Below are positions 1-7,928 of a DNA stretch of 24,138 nt, piece by piece. Location of the stretch: NCBI GenBank assembly GCA_964624955.1, contig CAZUZF010000011.1:1-24138 (forward strand). Reading direction: 5' to 3'. The translations under genes were made by a program, and so were the position numbers. The DNA comes from JACQHJ01 sp964624955. GTDB taxonomy: Bacteria > Patescibacteriota > Microgenomatia > Levybacterales > UBA12049. The notes beneath the pieces are model-generated. The model was not told where the DNA came from and did no database searches. It saw only the letters and a program-made list of their open reading frames with translations. Position 1 is the first letter of the stretch. Every line of letters begins with the position of its first letter.

Positions 1-52
1 ATATTTAATTTCTACTTGCAATTTATTTTGTTTTTACGTAACAATTATATTA

Positions 53-583
53 ATGCCAAAAGATCCAATCTCAAAGTTTTTTAAGGAAAATGCTCATTAT
101 TCAAAGACAAAGGATGATTTAATAGATATCCATGTAGGAAATCCACTTAATAGAATTATTGAACTTTTAGAAGATATTAAAAAACAAAAAGCATTTTCCT
201 TTACCTTAAAAGGAAGTCTTGGAATTATGGGAGTATTCTTGGCATTATCTGTCTTTGGAATATTTGGAGGAGGAAAAATTTTATGTGATAAAGATTCTCA
301 ATCCCAGATTGGGATAATAAGAGTATTAAATATTGAAGATAAAGTTCCTTCACAAATTCCTCTTTTGGATCCATTTTTAGATTATTTTGCGCCAAGACAA
401 AAATATAAAAGAGCAGTTCTAATTAAAAATGATAGTAGCGTAGTAAAACTTTCCTATGTTAGAAATTTAGATTTTAAACAATATTTAGACCAACCTGTTA
501 TTGCAACAGGAAATTTTGATAGCTGCGGACAGACACTGACGTTGGGAGATAAAGAAGGAATAGAATTCTTTAATAGTGAGTAG
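53..583 (+). CDS. Single-pass membrane protein of unknown function with a possible OB-like C-terminal domain
   Basis: This 176-residue protein is not a named family to me. It has a hydrophilic N-terminal part (residues 1-48), one hydrophobic segment at about residues 50-75 that is rich in glycine and ends in a cysteine (C78), and a C-terminal part of about 95 residues. The last 60 residues alternate short beta-like stretches and include a pattern like VIATGNFDSCGQTLTLGDKEG, which looks like the strand-turn-strand pattern of small OB-fold domains; this is inference only. No classical signal peptide comes before the membrane segment, so the protein is probably membrane-anchored. No SD sequence precedes the ATG, only an AT-rich stretch. 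It is separated from and opposite to the defence cassette that follows and probably belongs to the ordinary chromosome. Confidence 0.7.
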   Translation: MPKDPISKFFKENAHYSKTKDDLIDIHVGNPLNRIIELLEDIKKQKAFSFTLKGSLGIMGVFLALSVFGIFGGGKILCDKDSQSQIGIIRVLNIEDKVPSQIPLLDPFLDYFAPRQKYKRAVLIKNDSSVVKLSYVRNLDFKQYLDQPVIATGNFDSCGQTLTLGDKEGIEFFNSE

Positions 584-624
584 ATTAAGAAAGAGATTCA
601 CAAGCAAGGCACTTTAATTTTTTC

Positions 625-643
625 GACAATTTATCAAATTGTC
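625..643. repeat. Small perfect hairpin between convergent genes
   Basis: GACAATTT and AAATTGTC form a perfect 8-bp inverted repeat around a 3-base loop. It lies between the convergent stops at 583 and 746. It has no T-run on its 3' side on either strand (a T-run precedes it on the plus strand), so it is at best a weak terminator. The rest of the 162-base gap holds the GC-rich 20-mer described separately and nothing else recognisable. Confidence 0.4.
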
Positions 644-702
644 TCTCAATATTTATTCATTTTATATTACGTCATTCCTGTAGCCCTTGTTGATATGCAA
701 TC

Positions 703-722
703 CCTGCCCGCCTCTGGAGGGG
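703..722 (+). repeat. GC-rich 20-mer, left copy of an inverted pair flanking the defence cassette
   Basis: This segment starts CCTGCCCG and continues CCTCTGGAGGGG. It stands out in an AT-rich gap. The reverse complement of 10799-10818 matches it at 16 of 20 positions, so the two copies point inward on either side of the cassette at 746-10779. The left copy lies 24 bases beyond the stop of the last cassette gene. Short GC-rich palindromic repeats are common in CPR genomes, so it may be a worn member of such a family rather than a transposon end. Confidence 0.4.
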
Positions 723-745
723 TGACAAATCAAAATGTTTCATTT

Positions 746-1231
746 TTAATCTACTTTTTTCTGTAAAATCCCCCGCTTATTTCTTGGTCGGAATCCTTTT
801 TGTATTCTTTTAAAATCTTTTGGGGAATATTCCTTAACATTACCATTATCATCGACAGAAAAAACATATAAGCACAGATGTCTAGCAACTTGCCACGGAA
901 TTCTTCTTAGTGCTTTATTAGCGCTATTTTCAGGTAGTCCAATTCCGTACTTATAGGCATGTCTGGCGATTACCTTCATTCTAGTCATCAACTGACCGAG
1001 CGAATAAACAAAAGCGTTTTCGGAAACAGAACGAGTAGATTTCGAATAAGATTTTCCTTTACGCTCAATATAAAACCTTCTTGCCTTATTCTTATTACGA
1101 GAATCTGTAACTATAATGTCACATCCGTGTTCATGGATAGCTTTTGCTTTAACGTTATAGTCCCAACCTTTCGTTTTTAAATAATCTAGTATTATTTTTT
1201 GAACATATTGTTCTGTTATTTGTTTATTCAT
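746..1231 (-). CDS. PD-(D/E)XK nuclease-like protein at the tail of the defence cassette
   Basis: This 161-residue protein is not a named gene to me, but it carries the layout of a PD-(D/E)XK nuclease fold. There is an N-terminal helix with E7 and D16, then GCDIIV with D38, then FYIERKGK with E56 and K58 as the ExK pair. A following helix, SLGQLMTRM, has Q79/Q80 in the position where many restriction-like nucleases place a conserved glutamine. The C-terminal third is strongly basic and could bind nucleic acid. It follows hsdR by 35 bases on the same strand and is probably the last gene of the operon. No SD precedes the ATG. It could be a stand-alone endonuclease (Mrr/VRR-like), a Holliday-junction-type nuclease, or an accessory restriction factor; the sequence does not decide. 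Confidence 0.6.
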   Translation of the reverse strand: MNKQITEQYVQKIILDYLKTKGWDYNVKAKAIHEHGCDIIVTDSRNKNKARRFYIERKGKSYSKSTRSVSENAFVYSLGQLMTRMKVIARHAYKYGIGLPENSANKALRRIPWQVARHLCLYVFSVDDNGNVKEYSPKDFKRIQKGFRPRNKRGILQKKVD

Positions 1232-1266
1232 CCATTTCTCTTTTCATGCATTTGCCGAAGACAGAA

Positions 1267-4200
1267 TTAAAAAGCTCTAGAACTCTCTTGATAAATGTTT
1301 TTATCTTGTCCGTAATAAGAGTCATAAATATGTAGGTAGATTTGATTACACTTTTGTTGATAAATACTATTGCTATAATTCTCCGGCAATTGATCTAGCA
1401 TCTTTTCAATAGTCAACTGGACATCAGCCCTGGCTTGCTGTTTATTCCTCCAATCAAGCACTATCTTTTCCTGCTTGAGTTTACTTAAAAGCTGCTTGGC
1501 GATGGCTTTTACTTCTTTCTTTTGTTTCTCAGAAAGTTTCATATCTGGCTTGGTTAAAATATCAAAAATTGCCAGTTCCTCTTCTGATAACTGTTCTCTT
1601 AATCCTCTTTTTTCCTCCTCTTCTAATTCTTTAGTAAAGTTAATTAATTCATCAAACAAGACCTCAATATTATATGAACCACTATTATATTTCTCTACCA
1701 GTTGTTGTAGTTTTTCCAAAAAATTAACTCTGGTTCTGTTTCTTTCTATCATTTCTTCCAACATGCTTTCTGCCTGATTCTTAAGTCTTTCTATCATTGC
1801 CCGCTTTTGTCCCTGTTCAAATTTTTTTCTTAGAGCATCAAAATTTATCTTTGTTAAATCAACTTGTTTACTGACTCCATACTTAGTTTGAGGTTCTCTG
1901 ATGACATATCCTGCCGGAGAAACAGACTTATCCAGAACATTTTCGACCTCCCCCATTATCTCTGAAATATCCACACTTGGCCCTAAGGTTTTTATTTTCT
2001 TGGCTATCTCATTTAAAGTCTGCTGAATGGGTTTAAAATCATTAGCTTTGGGATCTGGTAAAATAGCTTTGTAATAGCTATCAACCAACGAAACGAGGGA
2101 TAAAAATTCCTTTTTAGTTGCATCACTTACTAAAATCTGCTCAACCGCCTGATCTACTAACCTGATTGATTCAAACTTATCAGCTTTAATAATAGCTTCA
2201 ATATCTATGTTGCTATCCTCACAAAATATTTGGGCTTGACCGATTAAATCCTCTAACTGTTTTACCAGTACTGATTTATCCTGCACGGGCATCTCTCCAG
2301 CATTTATTCCTCCAATGGGTCCGGACCCATAAAACGCCAAGGCTTTCTGCAAATCCTTAAATATACCCAAATAATCAATAATCAAACCGTTTGTCTTATT
2401 TTGAAAAACCCGGTTTACCCGAGCGATTGTCTGCATTAAGGTATGATTTCGCATCGGTTTATCCAAGTAAAGCGTGGAGCAGGAAGGTGCGTCAAAACCG
2501 GTCATCCACATAGCGCAAACAAATACGATTCTAAAATTATCGTTAGGGTCTTTAAATCTCGTTGCTAAATCCTCCTTAAGCATTCTTTTTCGTAGAGGTA
2601 AAATATCTAACCCCTTTTTCTTTAAATCTTCAACTTCATTTTGAGATTGTGATACCACTACAGCCATATCTGACTCTTCTATAAACTTAATCCTCTTTTG
2701 AAGATCCTCTCGCTCTTCGTTACTTGATACGGAAGTTAACGAGTTTTTAAGTTCTTGTAAGCTTTGCGGCCAATATTTTTTAACTTTTTCATACATTTTG
2801 ATAGCAGTTGCCTTATCAATTGAAACAACCATAGCTTTACCCATATATCCTCTTCCCATGAAATGCTTTACAATATCCTGTGCTACTTTGTCTAATCTTT
2901 GATCTCTTGTTATAAGATGATATTCTCTGGAAAATTCCCGCTCTAATTTTTCCTCTTGAGCCTCGTCTATCTCCGCTTTTTCTAAAACACTTTCTATATC
3001 TTGGTTAAAATTAGGGTTTATAATCTGCAGTTCAGGGATGCGGTTTTCATAGTAAAGGGGGACTGTTGCTTTATCATCAGCCGACTCTTTAAAGTTGTAA
3101 ATGCTAACATAATCTCCAAAGACTTCCCGGGTTTTTTCTTCCCCTATCATTAACGGTGTGCCGGTAAAACCAATAAAAGAAGCCTTCGGCAAGGCATTTC
3201 TCATATTCAGAGCAAAAACGTCATATTGAGTCCGGTGGGCTTCGTCGGTCATCACTATGACATCAGAGCGATCTGATAGTTTAGGGTAAACTTGTCCCCT
3301 GAAGGTATGGAATTTTTGAATAGTGGTAAAAATATAACGATGATCCTCGGTGAGTTTAACTTTTAGGTCGGCTCCTGAATTTGCCCGAACTCGGTGTTCA
3401 TCCTCTGTGACTACTGCCACACCGGCAAAGTTTTTGTAAATTTGTTGGTCCAATTCATCCCGATCCGTTACCACAACAAAGGTATAATTACCAAGTAGTT
3501 TCCGCAATACTTTTTGAGCAAAAAAGATCATGGAAAAACTTTTTCCGCTGCCTTGGGTATGCCAAAATACACCCAACTTTTTCTTTCTGTTCTGTGAATC
3601 TGCCATTTCTGAAAATGCGTTATTTACGCCTAAATACTGGTGGTTTTTAGCAAGTATTTTTATCCCTTTTCCTTTAAACTCGGTGTAGAGAATAAAGTTT
3701 TCGACAATATCCAAAAGCAATTTTTTAGCGCAGGTTCCCCTAATCATGGTATCCAAACTAATAATTCCTTCTTCTCCCTCGGAGTTAATCTTTTTCCAAT
3801 CAGTAAAGTGTTCCCAATCAGAGGAGATTGTGCCAACTTTGCTTTTACTGCCGTTTGATAAAATAATAAATGAGTTATACCAAAATATTTGAGGTATGGT
3901 GTTTTTATAATCTCTGAGATTTTTTTCAAAAGCATTTTCTAATCGTTCGTGAGAAGCTTTTAATTCAATAAAAACCAGTGGTATTCCGTTCACAAATCCC
4001 ACCAGATCGGCCCGTCTTTTATAAATTTCTCCGGTAATCCAAAATTGGGAAGCTAAAAAATAATCGTTATTTCCCGGATTATCCCAGTCGATAACTTTTA
4101 CTGTTTCGATTTTATCTTCATTTATGGTGTGTAATTTGACTTTTATACCATCTTTGAGCAGTTTATAAACTTCTTTGTTGGCGTCAACCAAGCTTTGCAC

Positions 4201-4443
4201 ATTTCTGTTTTTGGTGATTTCGTTAATCGCCAGTTGAATTACCTCATCCGCTAAATCCGGATTCAATTTCTTTAAAGACGATTTGAGTTTTGACACCAAA
4301 ACCACCTCATTAGTTGTTTCTCTACCAAGAGTCCCGCCCTCTCCAAACTTTTCATCAAAACAATTCAGATGTTTCCATCCCAACTTTTCCAAAAGCTCAA
4401 TCGTCGGTTTCTCCACCAATAAATCTTCAGTATAATTATTCAT
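1267..4443 (-). CDS. hsdR: Type I restriction enzyme R subunit (endonuclease and DNA translocase)
   Basis: At 1058 residues it has the usual length and domain order of HsdR. The N-terminal nuclease domain shows D146 in RRADLVGF and the E160-x-K162 pair in VFIELKAS. The superfamily 2 translocase follows: Walker A TQGSGKS at 296-302, DEAH at 400-403, motif III GFTGTP at 425-430, then a motif V/VI region with MTGFDAPS and QTIARVNRVF near residues 650-690. The C-terminal third is charged and helical, as expected for the part that docks on the methylase. All catalytic residues are present, so the subunit should be active. HsdR uses ATP to pull DNA through the HsdM/HsdS complex and cuts at distance. 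It follows the HNH gene by 65 bases, a gap that can fold (4449-4509). No SD is seen. Confidence 0.96.
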   Translation of the reverse strand: MNNYTEDLLVEKPTIELLEKLGWKHLNCFDEKFGEGGTLGRETTNEVVLVSKLKSSLKKLNPDLADEVIQLAINEITKNRNVQSLVDANKEVYKLLKDGIKVKLHTINEDKIETVKVIDWDNPGNNDYFLASQFWITGEIYKRRADLVGFVNGIPLVFIELKASHERLENAFEKNLRDYKNTIPQIFWYNSFIILSNGSKSKVGTISSDWEHFTDWKKINSEGEEGIISLDTMIRGTCAKKLLLDIVENFILYTEFKGKGIKILAKNHQYLGVNNAFSEMADSQNRKKKLGVFWHTQGSGKSFSMIFFAQKVLRKLLGNYTFVVVTDRDELDQQIYKNFAGVAVVTEDEHRVRANSGADLKVKLTEDHRYIFTTIQKFHTFRGQVYPKLSDRSDVIVMTDEAHRTQYDVFALNMRNALPKASFIGFTGTPLMIGEEKTREVFGDYVSIYNFKESADDKATVPLYYENRIPELQIINPNFNQDIESVLEKAEIDEAQEEKLEREFSREYHLITRDQRLDKVAQDIVKHFMGRGYMGKAMVVSIDKATAIKMYEKVKKYWPQSLQELKNSLTSVSSNEEREDLQKRIKFIEESDMAVVVSQSQNEVEDLKKKGLDILPLRKRMLKEDLATRFKDPNDNFRIVFVCAMWMTGFDAPSCSTLYLDKPMRNHTLMQTIARVNRVFQNKTNGLIIDYLGIFKDLQKALAFYGSGPIGGINAGEMPVQDKSVLVKQLEDLIGQAQIFCEDSNIDIEAIIKADKFESIRLVDQAVEQILVSDATKKEFLSLVSLVDSYYKAILPDPKANDFKPIQQTLNEIAKKIKTLGPSVDISEIMGEVENVLDKSVSPAGYVIREPQTKYGVSKQVDLTKINFDALRKKFEQGQKRAMIERLKNQAESMLEEMIERNRTRVNFLEKLQQLVEKYNSGSYNIEVLFDELINFTKELEEEEKRGLREQLSEEELAIFDILTKPDMKLSEKQKKEVKAIAKQLLSKLKQEKIVLDWRNKQQARADVQLTIEKMLDQLPENYSNSIYQQKCNQIYLHIYDSYYGQDKNIYQESSRAF

Positions 4444-4448
4444 ATCAC

Positions 4449-4509
4449 GACTGCTAAATCTAGTTCAAAAACCAATTGTTCAACTAATGTGTTTTTATTT
4501 AGCATAGTC
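4449..4509 (-). promoter_or_regulatory. Foldable spacer between the HNH gene and hsdR
   Basis: On the minus-strand transcript this spacer can pair its ends. GACT and GCTAAAT near the 5' end match ATTTAGC and AGTC near the 3' end with a 2-base bulge, and an inner TAGTT/AACTA pair can extend it. The structure ends five bases before the hsdR ATG, and hsdR has no SD sequence. It might tune hsdR expression relative to the upstream genes, or be an RNA processing site. Only the pairing is seen; the function is inference. Confidence 0.35.
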
Positions 4510-5084
4510 TAGATTAAATTATGTAATTTCAATAAACTCCCTACAAACAAGGAAAATTCTTTGTCTTCCTTGCTTTCTTCTAAAATTTCAGCTAATCCGT
4601 TTCTTCTTAAAGTATCATTGCTTGTACGCATACAGGCATCAATAGCTTTTCCTATGTATTGCAGTTTTGCCTGTCTTTTTTCTAATAGCTCTGGTCTATT
4701 GAGATATATATCAATTATCGTTAGCTCGCCTCTTTCACTTCCTTGTTTGTGTTTCAACAACGCACCTATAGCAATTACATGATCATTAGGTTCTTCATCG
4801 TAAGGATTAATATATGGTGTATCGTCATCATATTTATCATTTTTAGTGTTATTACACCTTGCACATACAAAACCTAAATTTGTCCATTCAAACTCTAATT
4901 GACGATATTTATTTTTAGGTTTTATGTGTTCAATATCGCCAAAATACACATGATTTACCTTGCTTTCACAATACATGCATTTCCCAAAAGAGGCATCAGA
5001 AAGTGCTTTTTTATTTTCTGGATGTTTATAATTAGTTAGTAACGCACTTGGATTTGGACAATTAGGTCGACTAATTTTTCTCAT
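4509..5084 (-). CDS. ptuB: HNH endonuclease, Septu PtuB-like (TIGR02646-type)
   Basis: This 191-residue protein has an HNH nuclease core with two CxxC knuckles (C36/C39 and C74/C77). DIEHIKPK supplies the catalytic H53, W67-N68-L69 precedes the second knuckle, and NNTKN follows it. The start MRKISRP and this spacing resemble the TIGR02646 family, which includes PtuB of Septu and the HNH partner of some retron systems. Its start overlaps the end of the ATPase gene by 14 bases, the usual arrangement for a PtuA-PtuB pair. An AGGAG sequence (5091-5095) lies 6 bases before the ATG, an unusually clear SD for this window. In Septu the ATPase controls the nuclease, which degrades nucleic acid on phage infection. 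The symbol is given by family resemblance and gene pairing. Confidence 0.8.
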   Translation of the reverse strand: MRKISRPNCPNPSALLTNYKHPENKKALSDASFGKCMYCESKVNHVYFGDIEHIKPKNKYRQLEFEWTNLGFVCARCNNTKNDKYDDDTPYINPYDEEPNDHVIAIGALLKHKQGSERGELTIIDIYLNRPELLEKRQAKLQYIGKAIDACMRTSNDTLRRNGLAEILEESKEDKEFSLFVGSLLKLHNLI

Positions 5085-6294
5085 TTCTTTCTCCTATCAA
5101 GTTTGTAATTGCCTCTGGCACGAGTTTTTCCAAACCAATTTCTGAAAGTTCGGATCTCATATTTTTGAACATATCATCAGTAATATCTCCTTTAGCATAC
5201 TTATTCACTATTTCCTGCAGTTTTTCTTCTGCCCACACAGGCATTGTAAAAGAAACACCCAATACTTCATCTAATATTTCTGTTGCCGTTTTTGCTTGAT
5301 TAACAAGATCTAATTGTTGAGAAATGATTTTATTATGATCATTATTTCTTAATACGTACACACTAGAATCTCTTACTGAGCCGACAATAAGAGGACTATG
5401 AGTAGAAACTATAAAATGAACATTGGGGAAAGCTTTAATAAAATCGGATAGTATCCTGCGCTGCATTGTTGGATGTAAGTGATTTTCAACTTCATCTATC
5501 AGAACAGTAAATTCGGCGTCTTTATTGGAAGAATACATATATATTTGCCATGCCATATCTATCAGGGCACTCATGCCACCAGAGGCAGCATCTATAAGAA
5601 AGGTGCCTGAATCACAGTCTAAAACAACATCATAATTTCTTATTTGAAATCCTCTAAACCCAATTTCTTTAGGTAGTACTATCTTTAAAATGTTTTCAAA
5701 TCCTTTGTAGTACTCAAGTAGCTTCTCATCAGGCTCCATGTCTTCATTGCCGCGCCCGAAAATGCTCCAAGAAACAAGAGTCTCTTTCATATAGAAGCTG
5801 CTTGATTGCTCCTGGCCTCCAAAATAGCGGGTGCGTGTGCTGTTCGATACTTTCTGGAATGCTTGGTTTTTGTCAATTATTCCTTGTGTTGGTATGTTTT
5901 TTAGCGCTTCGTAACGAAAAACTGCACGATGGGACGGAATATAGAAACACTCAACAGGCTTTAGATCTTGAATTTGTACCTGATATTGGGCTAAATTATT
6001 TTGTGGATCAACTAAAGTTGCTTTGCTTCCATCAGAATATCCAATTTCTCCAATTTTATTATTATCGCCTTCTAGCAAACCGGAAATCCACTTCCAGGCT
6101 CGAGAGACAACATCTTTTTTAGGTGTTGCGAGAGATTGCGATTGCCATTCATAATGCCTCGCTAGAAGATTCAGAATAGTGGTTTTACCGCTTCCGTTTG
6201 CACCTGTTAAAACAGTAAGTTTATTATGAAAGCTAACTTCCACATTTTCAAACTGTTGCCAATGACTGCTGATCACAAGTTTTTGAAATTTCAT
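5071..6294 (-). CDS. ptuA: AAA/ABC-type ATPase, Septu PtuA-like
   Basis: This 407-residue protein belongs to the overcoming-lysogenization-defect/SMC-like ATPases of defence systems. Visible motifs are Walker A GANGSGKTT at 31-39, an ABC-type signature SGGMSALI at 239-246, Walker B TVLIDEVENH with D267, E268 and E270, and the H-loop STHS with H299. The stretch after it, about 325-400, is helical and might contact the partner nuclease. It lacks the TOPRIM domain of OLD nucleases, so the enzymatic output presumably comes from the HNH protein next door. Its ATG overlaps the hsdS stop (ATGA). An AAGGAG sequence (6305-6310) lies 10 bases upstream, inside the end of hsdS. The family link to PtuA rests on domain layout and the HNH partner; an unrelated ATPase-HNH pair is the main alternative. 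Confidence 0.8.
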   Translation of the reverse strand: MKFQKLVISSHWQQFENVEVSFHNKLTVLTGANGSGKTTILNLLARHYEWQSQSLATPKKDVVSRAWKWISGLLEGDNNKIGEIGYSDGSKATLVDPQNNLAQYQVQIQDLKPVECFYIPSHRAVFRYEALKNIPTQGIIDKNQAFQKVSNSTRTRYFGGQEQSSSFYMKETLVSWSIFGRGNEDMEPDEKLLEYYKGFENILKIVLPKEIGFRGFQIRNYDVVLDCDSGTFLIDAASGGMSALIDMAWQIYMYSSNKDAEFTVLIDEVENHLHPTMQRRILSDFIKAFPNVHFIVSTHSPLIVGSVRDSSVYVLRNNDHNKIISQQLDLVNQAKTATEILDEVLGVSFTMPVWAEEKLQEIVNKYAKGDITDDMFKNMRSELSEIGLEKLVPEAITNLIGERNEKN

Positions 6295-7463
6295 ATCTTT
6301 ACTTCTCCTTTCATTAATTTTGGCAAAAGCAAATCACGGGTTTGACGCAATTTTGAATTTTGCACAAGCAAATTATTTAGCTCCGCGCGAAGTAAAGAAG
6401 CTTTTTCTTCAAATTTATTTACCAGCTCTTTTGGTGGAATAACAATATCAGTGCCCGTAACTACTCCAGCACTAGCACTTTTGCGTGTTGTTCCGCCGGA
6501 TGCGCCCTGAATATAATTTTGATACTGATCGGAGATTAAAAAATAAAAAAGATAGTAAGGAGATATACGATCATCAATGATTTTTAACCTTATCAAATAT
6601 GAAGCAAATACAGCGTCTATGTCTTGCTCTACGATTCCGATTTTGCCTGGGTCTGCCATTCTTATCACGATGATATCTCCTTTTTCGAGTTGATATTTTT
6701 TTTTATCTTCATTTGATATTTCGCAATACGGAACAGCTGACCAATCAATATAACTCGTTTTGTTAATATCCATACCCCGCAAATACTTAGGACCGACCGG
6801 CTTATTTTGTGCACTTTCCGTATAGCCGTATTGCGGTTTAACTACTTCGCTTAATTTTGCATTTTGCATTTTGATTTTTGAATTTTCTATAAACCATTCT
6901 TTAAAAATAGCCTGTGCCATTTCTTCTAAAGTTTTTGCAATTTTATTATTTACCTCAATCTTGTCATCAAAAGCGGAAAGAATAGAGGCAATTTGTTTTT
7001 GCTCATTAAAATAGGGAATTATTACCTCTGCATTCTCGATTGTATCCGTAGTTATAGCAGGATATGCAGAGCCTTTAACATTTGAAGTCAGATAGTTTGT
7101 AAAAGATTGTTGGGTCACAAGATAATAAAGAAACCGAGAATCTGTAATATCTTTTGGGTTAAGTACTGCAAATCCAGTAGAAACTACTAAATTGTCTTGT
7201 GGGTTTTTAAAATAATAAAACGACCTTCTGTTGGGGCGAACAGTGGAGAGTACAGTATCACCATCAGCCACAAGTCTTTTGGCTCTTCCAGGGGCTTCCG
7301 AGATCAAATATTTAGTTGGTGTTTCTAAAGTACCAGTGCCAACAGAAGATATATCAACATATTCTATTTCTTTATACTTATAATCGTTTCCAAGCTGCCT
7401 AGGATTTATATCTACAACATCTCCTAACTTCACTTTTTGCCAATTTTTTGGAATTTGCTTCAT
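6291..7463 (-). CDS. hsdS: Type I restriction enzyme specificity (S) subunit
   Basis: This 390-residue protein has two target recognition domains (about 1-150 and 203-345). Each is followed by a helical conserved region: NEQKQIASILSAFDDKIE onward (153-193) and FEEKASLLRAELNNLL onward (351-385). The C-terminal LLPKLMKGEV is a family hallmark. HsdS sets the bipartite DNA sequence that the complex methylates or restricts; the specificity cannot be read here. The first 11 residues after the central helix (NSKIKMQNAKL, 194-204) are encoded by five imperfect heptamer repeats. The ATG overlaps the PIN gene stop by four bases (ATGA), and the stop overlaps the ATPase start in the same way. No SD is seen, so translation is probably coupled. 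Confidence 0.95.
   Translation of the reverse strand: MKQIPKNWQKVKLGDVVDINPRQLGNDYKYKEIEYVDISSVGTGTLETPTKYLISEAPGRAKRLVADGDTVLSTVRPNRRSFYYFKNPQDNLVVSTGFAVLNPKDITDSRFLYYLVTQQSFTNYLTSNVKGSAYPAITTDTIENAEVIIPYFNEQKQIASILSAFDDKIEVNNKIAKTLEEMAQAIFKEWFIENSKIKMQNAKLSEVVKPQYGYTESAQNKPVGPKYLRGMDINKTSYIDWSAVPYCEISNEDKKKYQLEKGDIIVIRMADPGKIGIVEQDIDAVFASYLIRLKIIDDRISPYYLFYFLISDQYQNYIQGASGGTTRKSASAGVVTGTDIVIPPKELVNKFEEKASLLRAELNNLLVQNSKLRQTRDLLLPKLMKGEVKI
6855..6889. repeat. Five-unit heptamer repeat inside hsdS
   Basis: On the plus strand the units are TTTTGCA, TTTTGCA, TTTTGAT, TTTTGAA and TTTTCTA, 35 bases in a 7-base period. They encode the linker between the central helical region and the second recognition domain of HsdS. 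Gain or loss of one unit would shift the frame and remove the second recognition domain. A similar AT-rich string occurs in many bacterial genomes, so a captured repeat is an alternative to a phase-variation tract. Confidence 0.65.
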
Positions 7464-7927
7464 AATTTTTGAAATTCGGAAAAACTTATTGCTGTACCGC
7501 CAAGTTTTTTGACAATTTTCCTAAGATTTTTATCATCTGTCACGAGAATAAAATGATTCTTTATGCTTGCTTCTCCAATTAAAGAATCTTGGATATTGTT
7601 TGGTTTCTTCTTAATTTTGTCTAATTCCTTCTTTATCTTTTCATAAAGATTCGCATCCCCAAGTTTAGATAAATCAAACCTTGACACATCCATAACTACT
7701 GACTCGGTTGGGATTGTGGTTCCTGATATAACAGAGAAGACTTTAATCAAGCTGTTTCGTCTCTTTATATTTGGTGTCTTATTGAGCTCATCATACTGAA
7801 TGTGGGTCACGAAATACGTATGATTAGGATTCAAAGATTTCGTATTAATATTTCCATCAAGAATTCTGTCAAAAATATTTGTATCGAACATAAAATTGTC
7901 TAAATTTTTTGGTTTTTGATTTTGCAT
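7460..7927 (-). CDS. PIN-domain ribonuclease-like protein
   Basis: This 155-residue protein has the acidic residues of a PIN nuclease in the right order. D15 lies in MFDTNIFD, E47 in QYDELNK, D114 in QDSLIGEA, and D131/D132 in ILVTDDKNL. The length is typical of a single PIN domain. Such proteins cleave RNA, often tRNA or mRNA, and many are toxins paired with an antitoxin; no VapB-like antitoxin lies next to it. Instead it follows the HEPN-like gene by one base and overlaps hsdS by four bases, so it is part of the type I operon. It may act as an effector released when the restriction system is disturbed, or as a partner of the HEPN protein; both are inference. No SD precedes the ATG. Confidence 0.75.
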   Translation of the reverse strand: MQNQKPKNLDNFMFDTNIFDRILDGNINTKSLNPNHTYFVTHIQYDELNKTPNIKRRNSLIKVFSVISGTTIPTESVVMDVSRFDLSKLGDANLYEKIKKELDKIKKKPNNIQDSLIGEASIKNHFILVTDDKNLRKIVKKLGGTAISFSEFQKL

Positions 7928-7928
7928 G

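Noticed and set aside
625..643. Rho-independent terminator shared by the convergent genes at 583 and 746
   Set aside because: The stem is AT-rich and no T-run follows on the proper side for either strand; listed only as a hairpin.
4509..6294. Retron with Septu-type effectors
   Set aside because: No reverse transcriptase gene or msr/msd-like region lies next to the ATPase-HNH pair; the neighbours are hsdS and hsdR.
6855..6889. CRISPR or integron-like repeat
   Set aside because: The units are only 7 bases with no spacers and lie inside a conserved coding gene.
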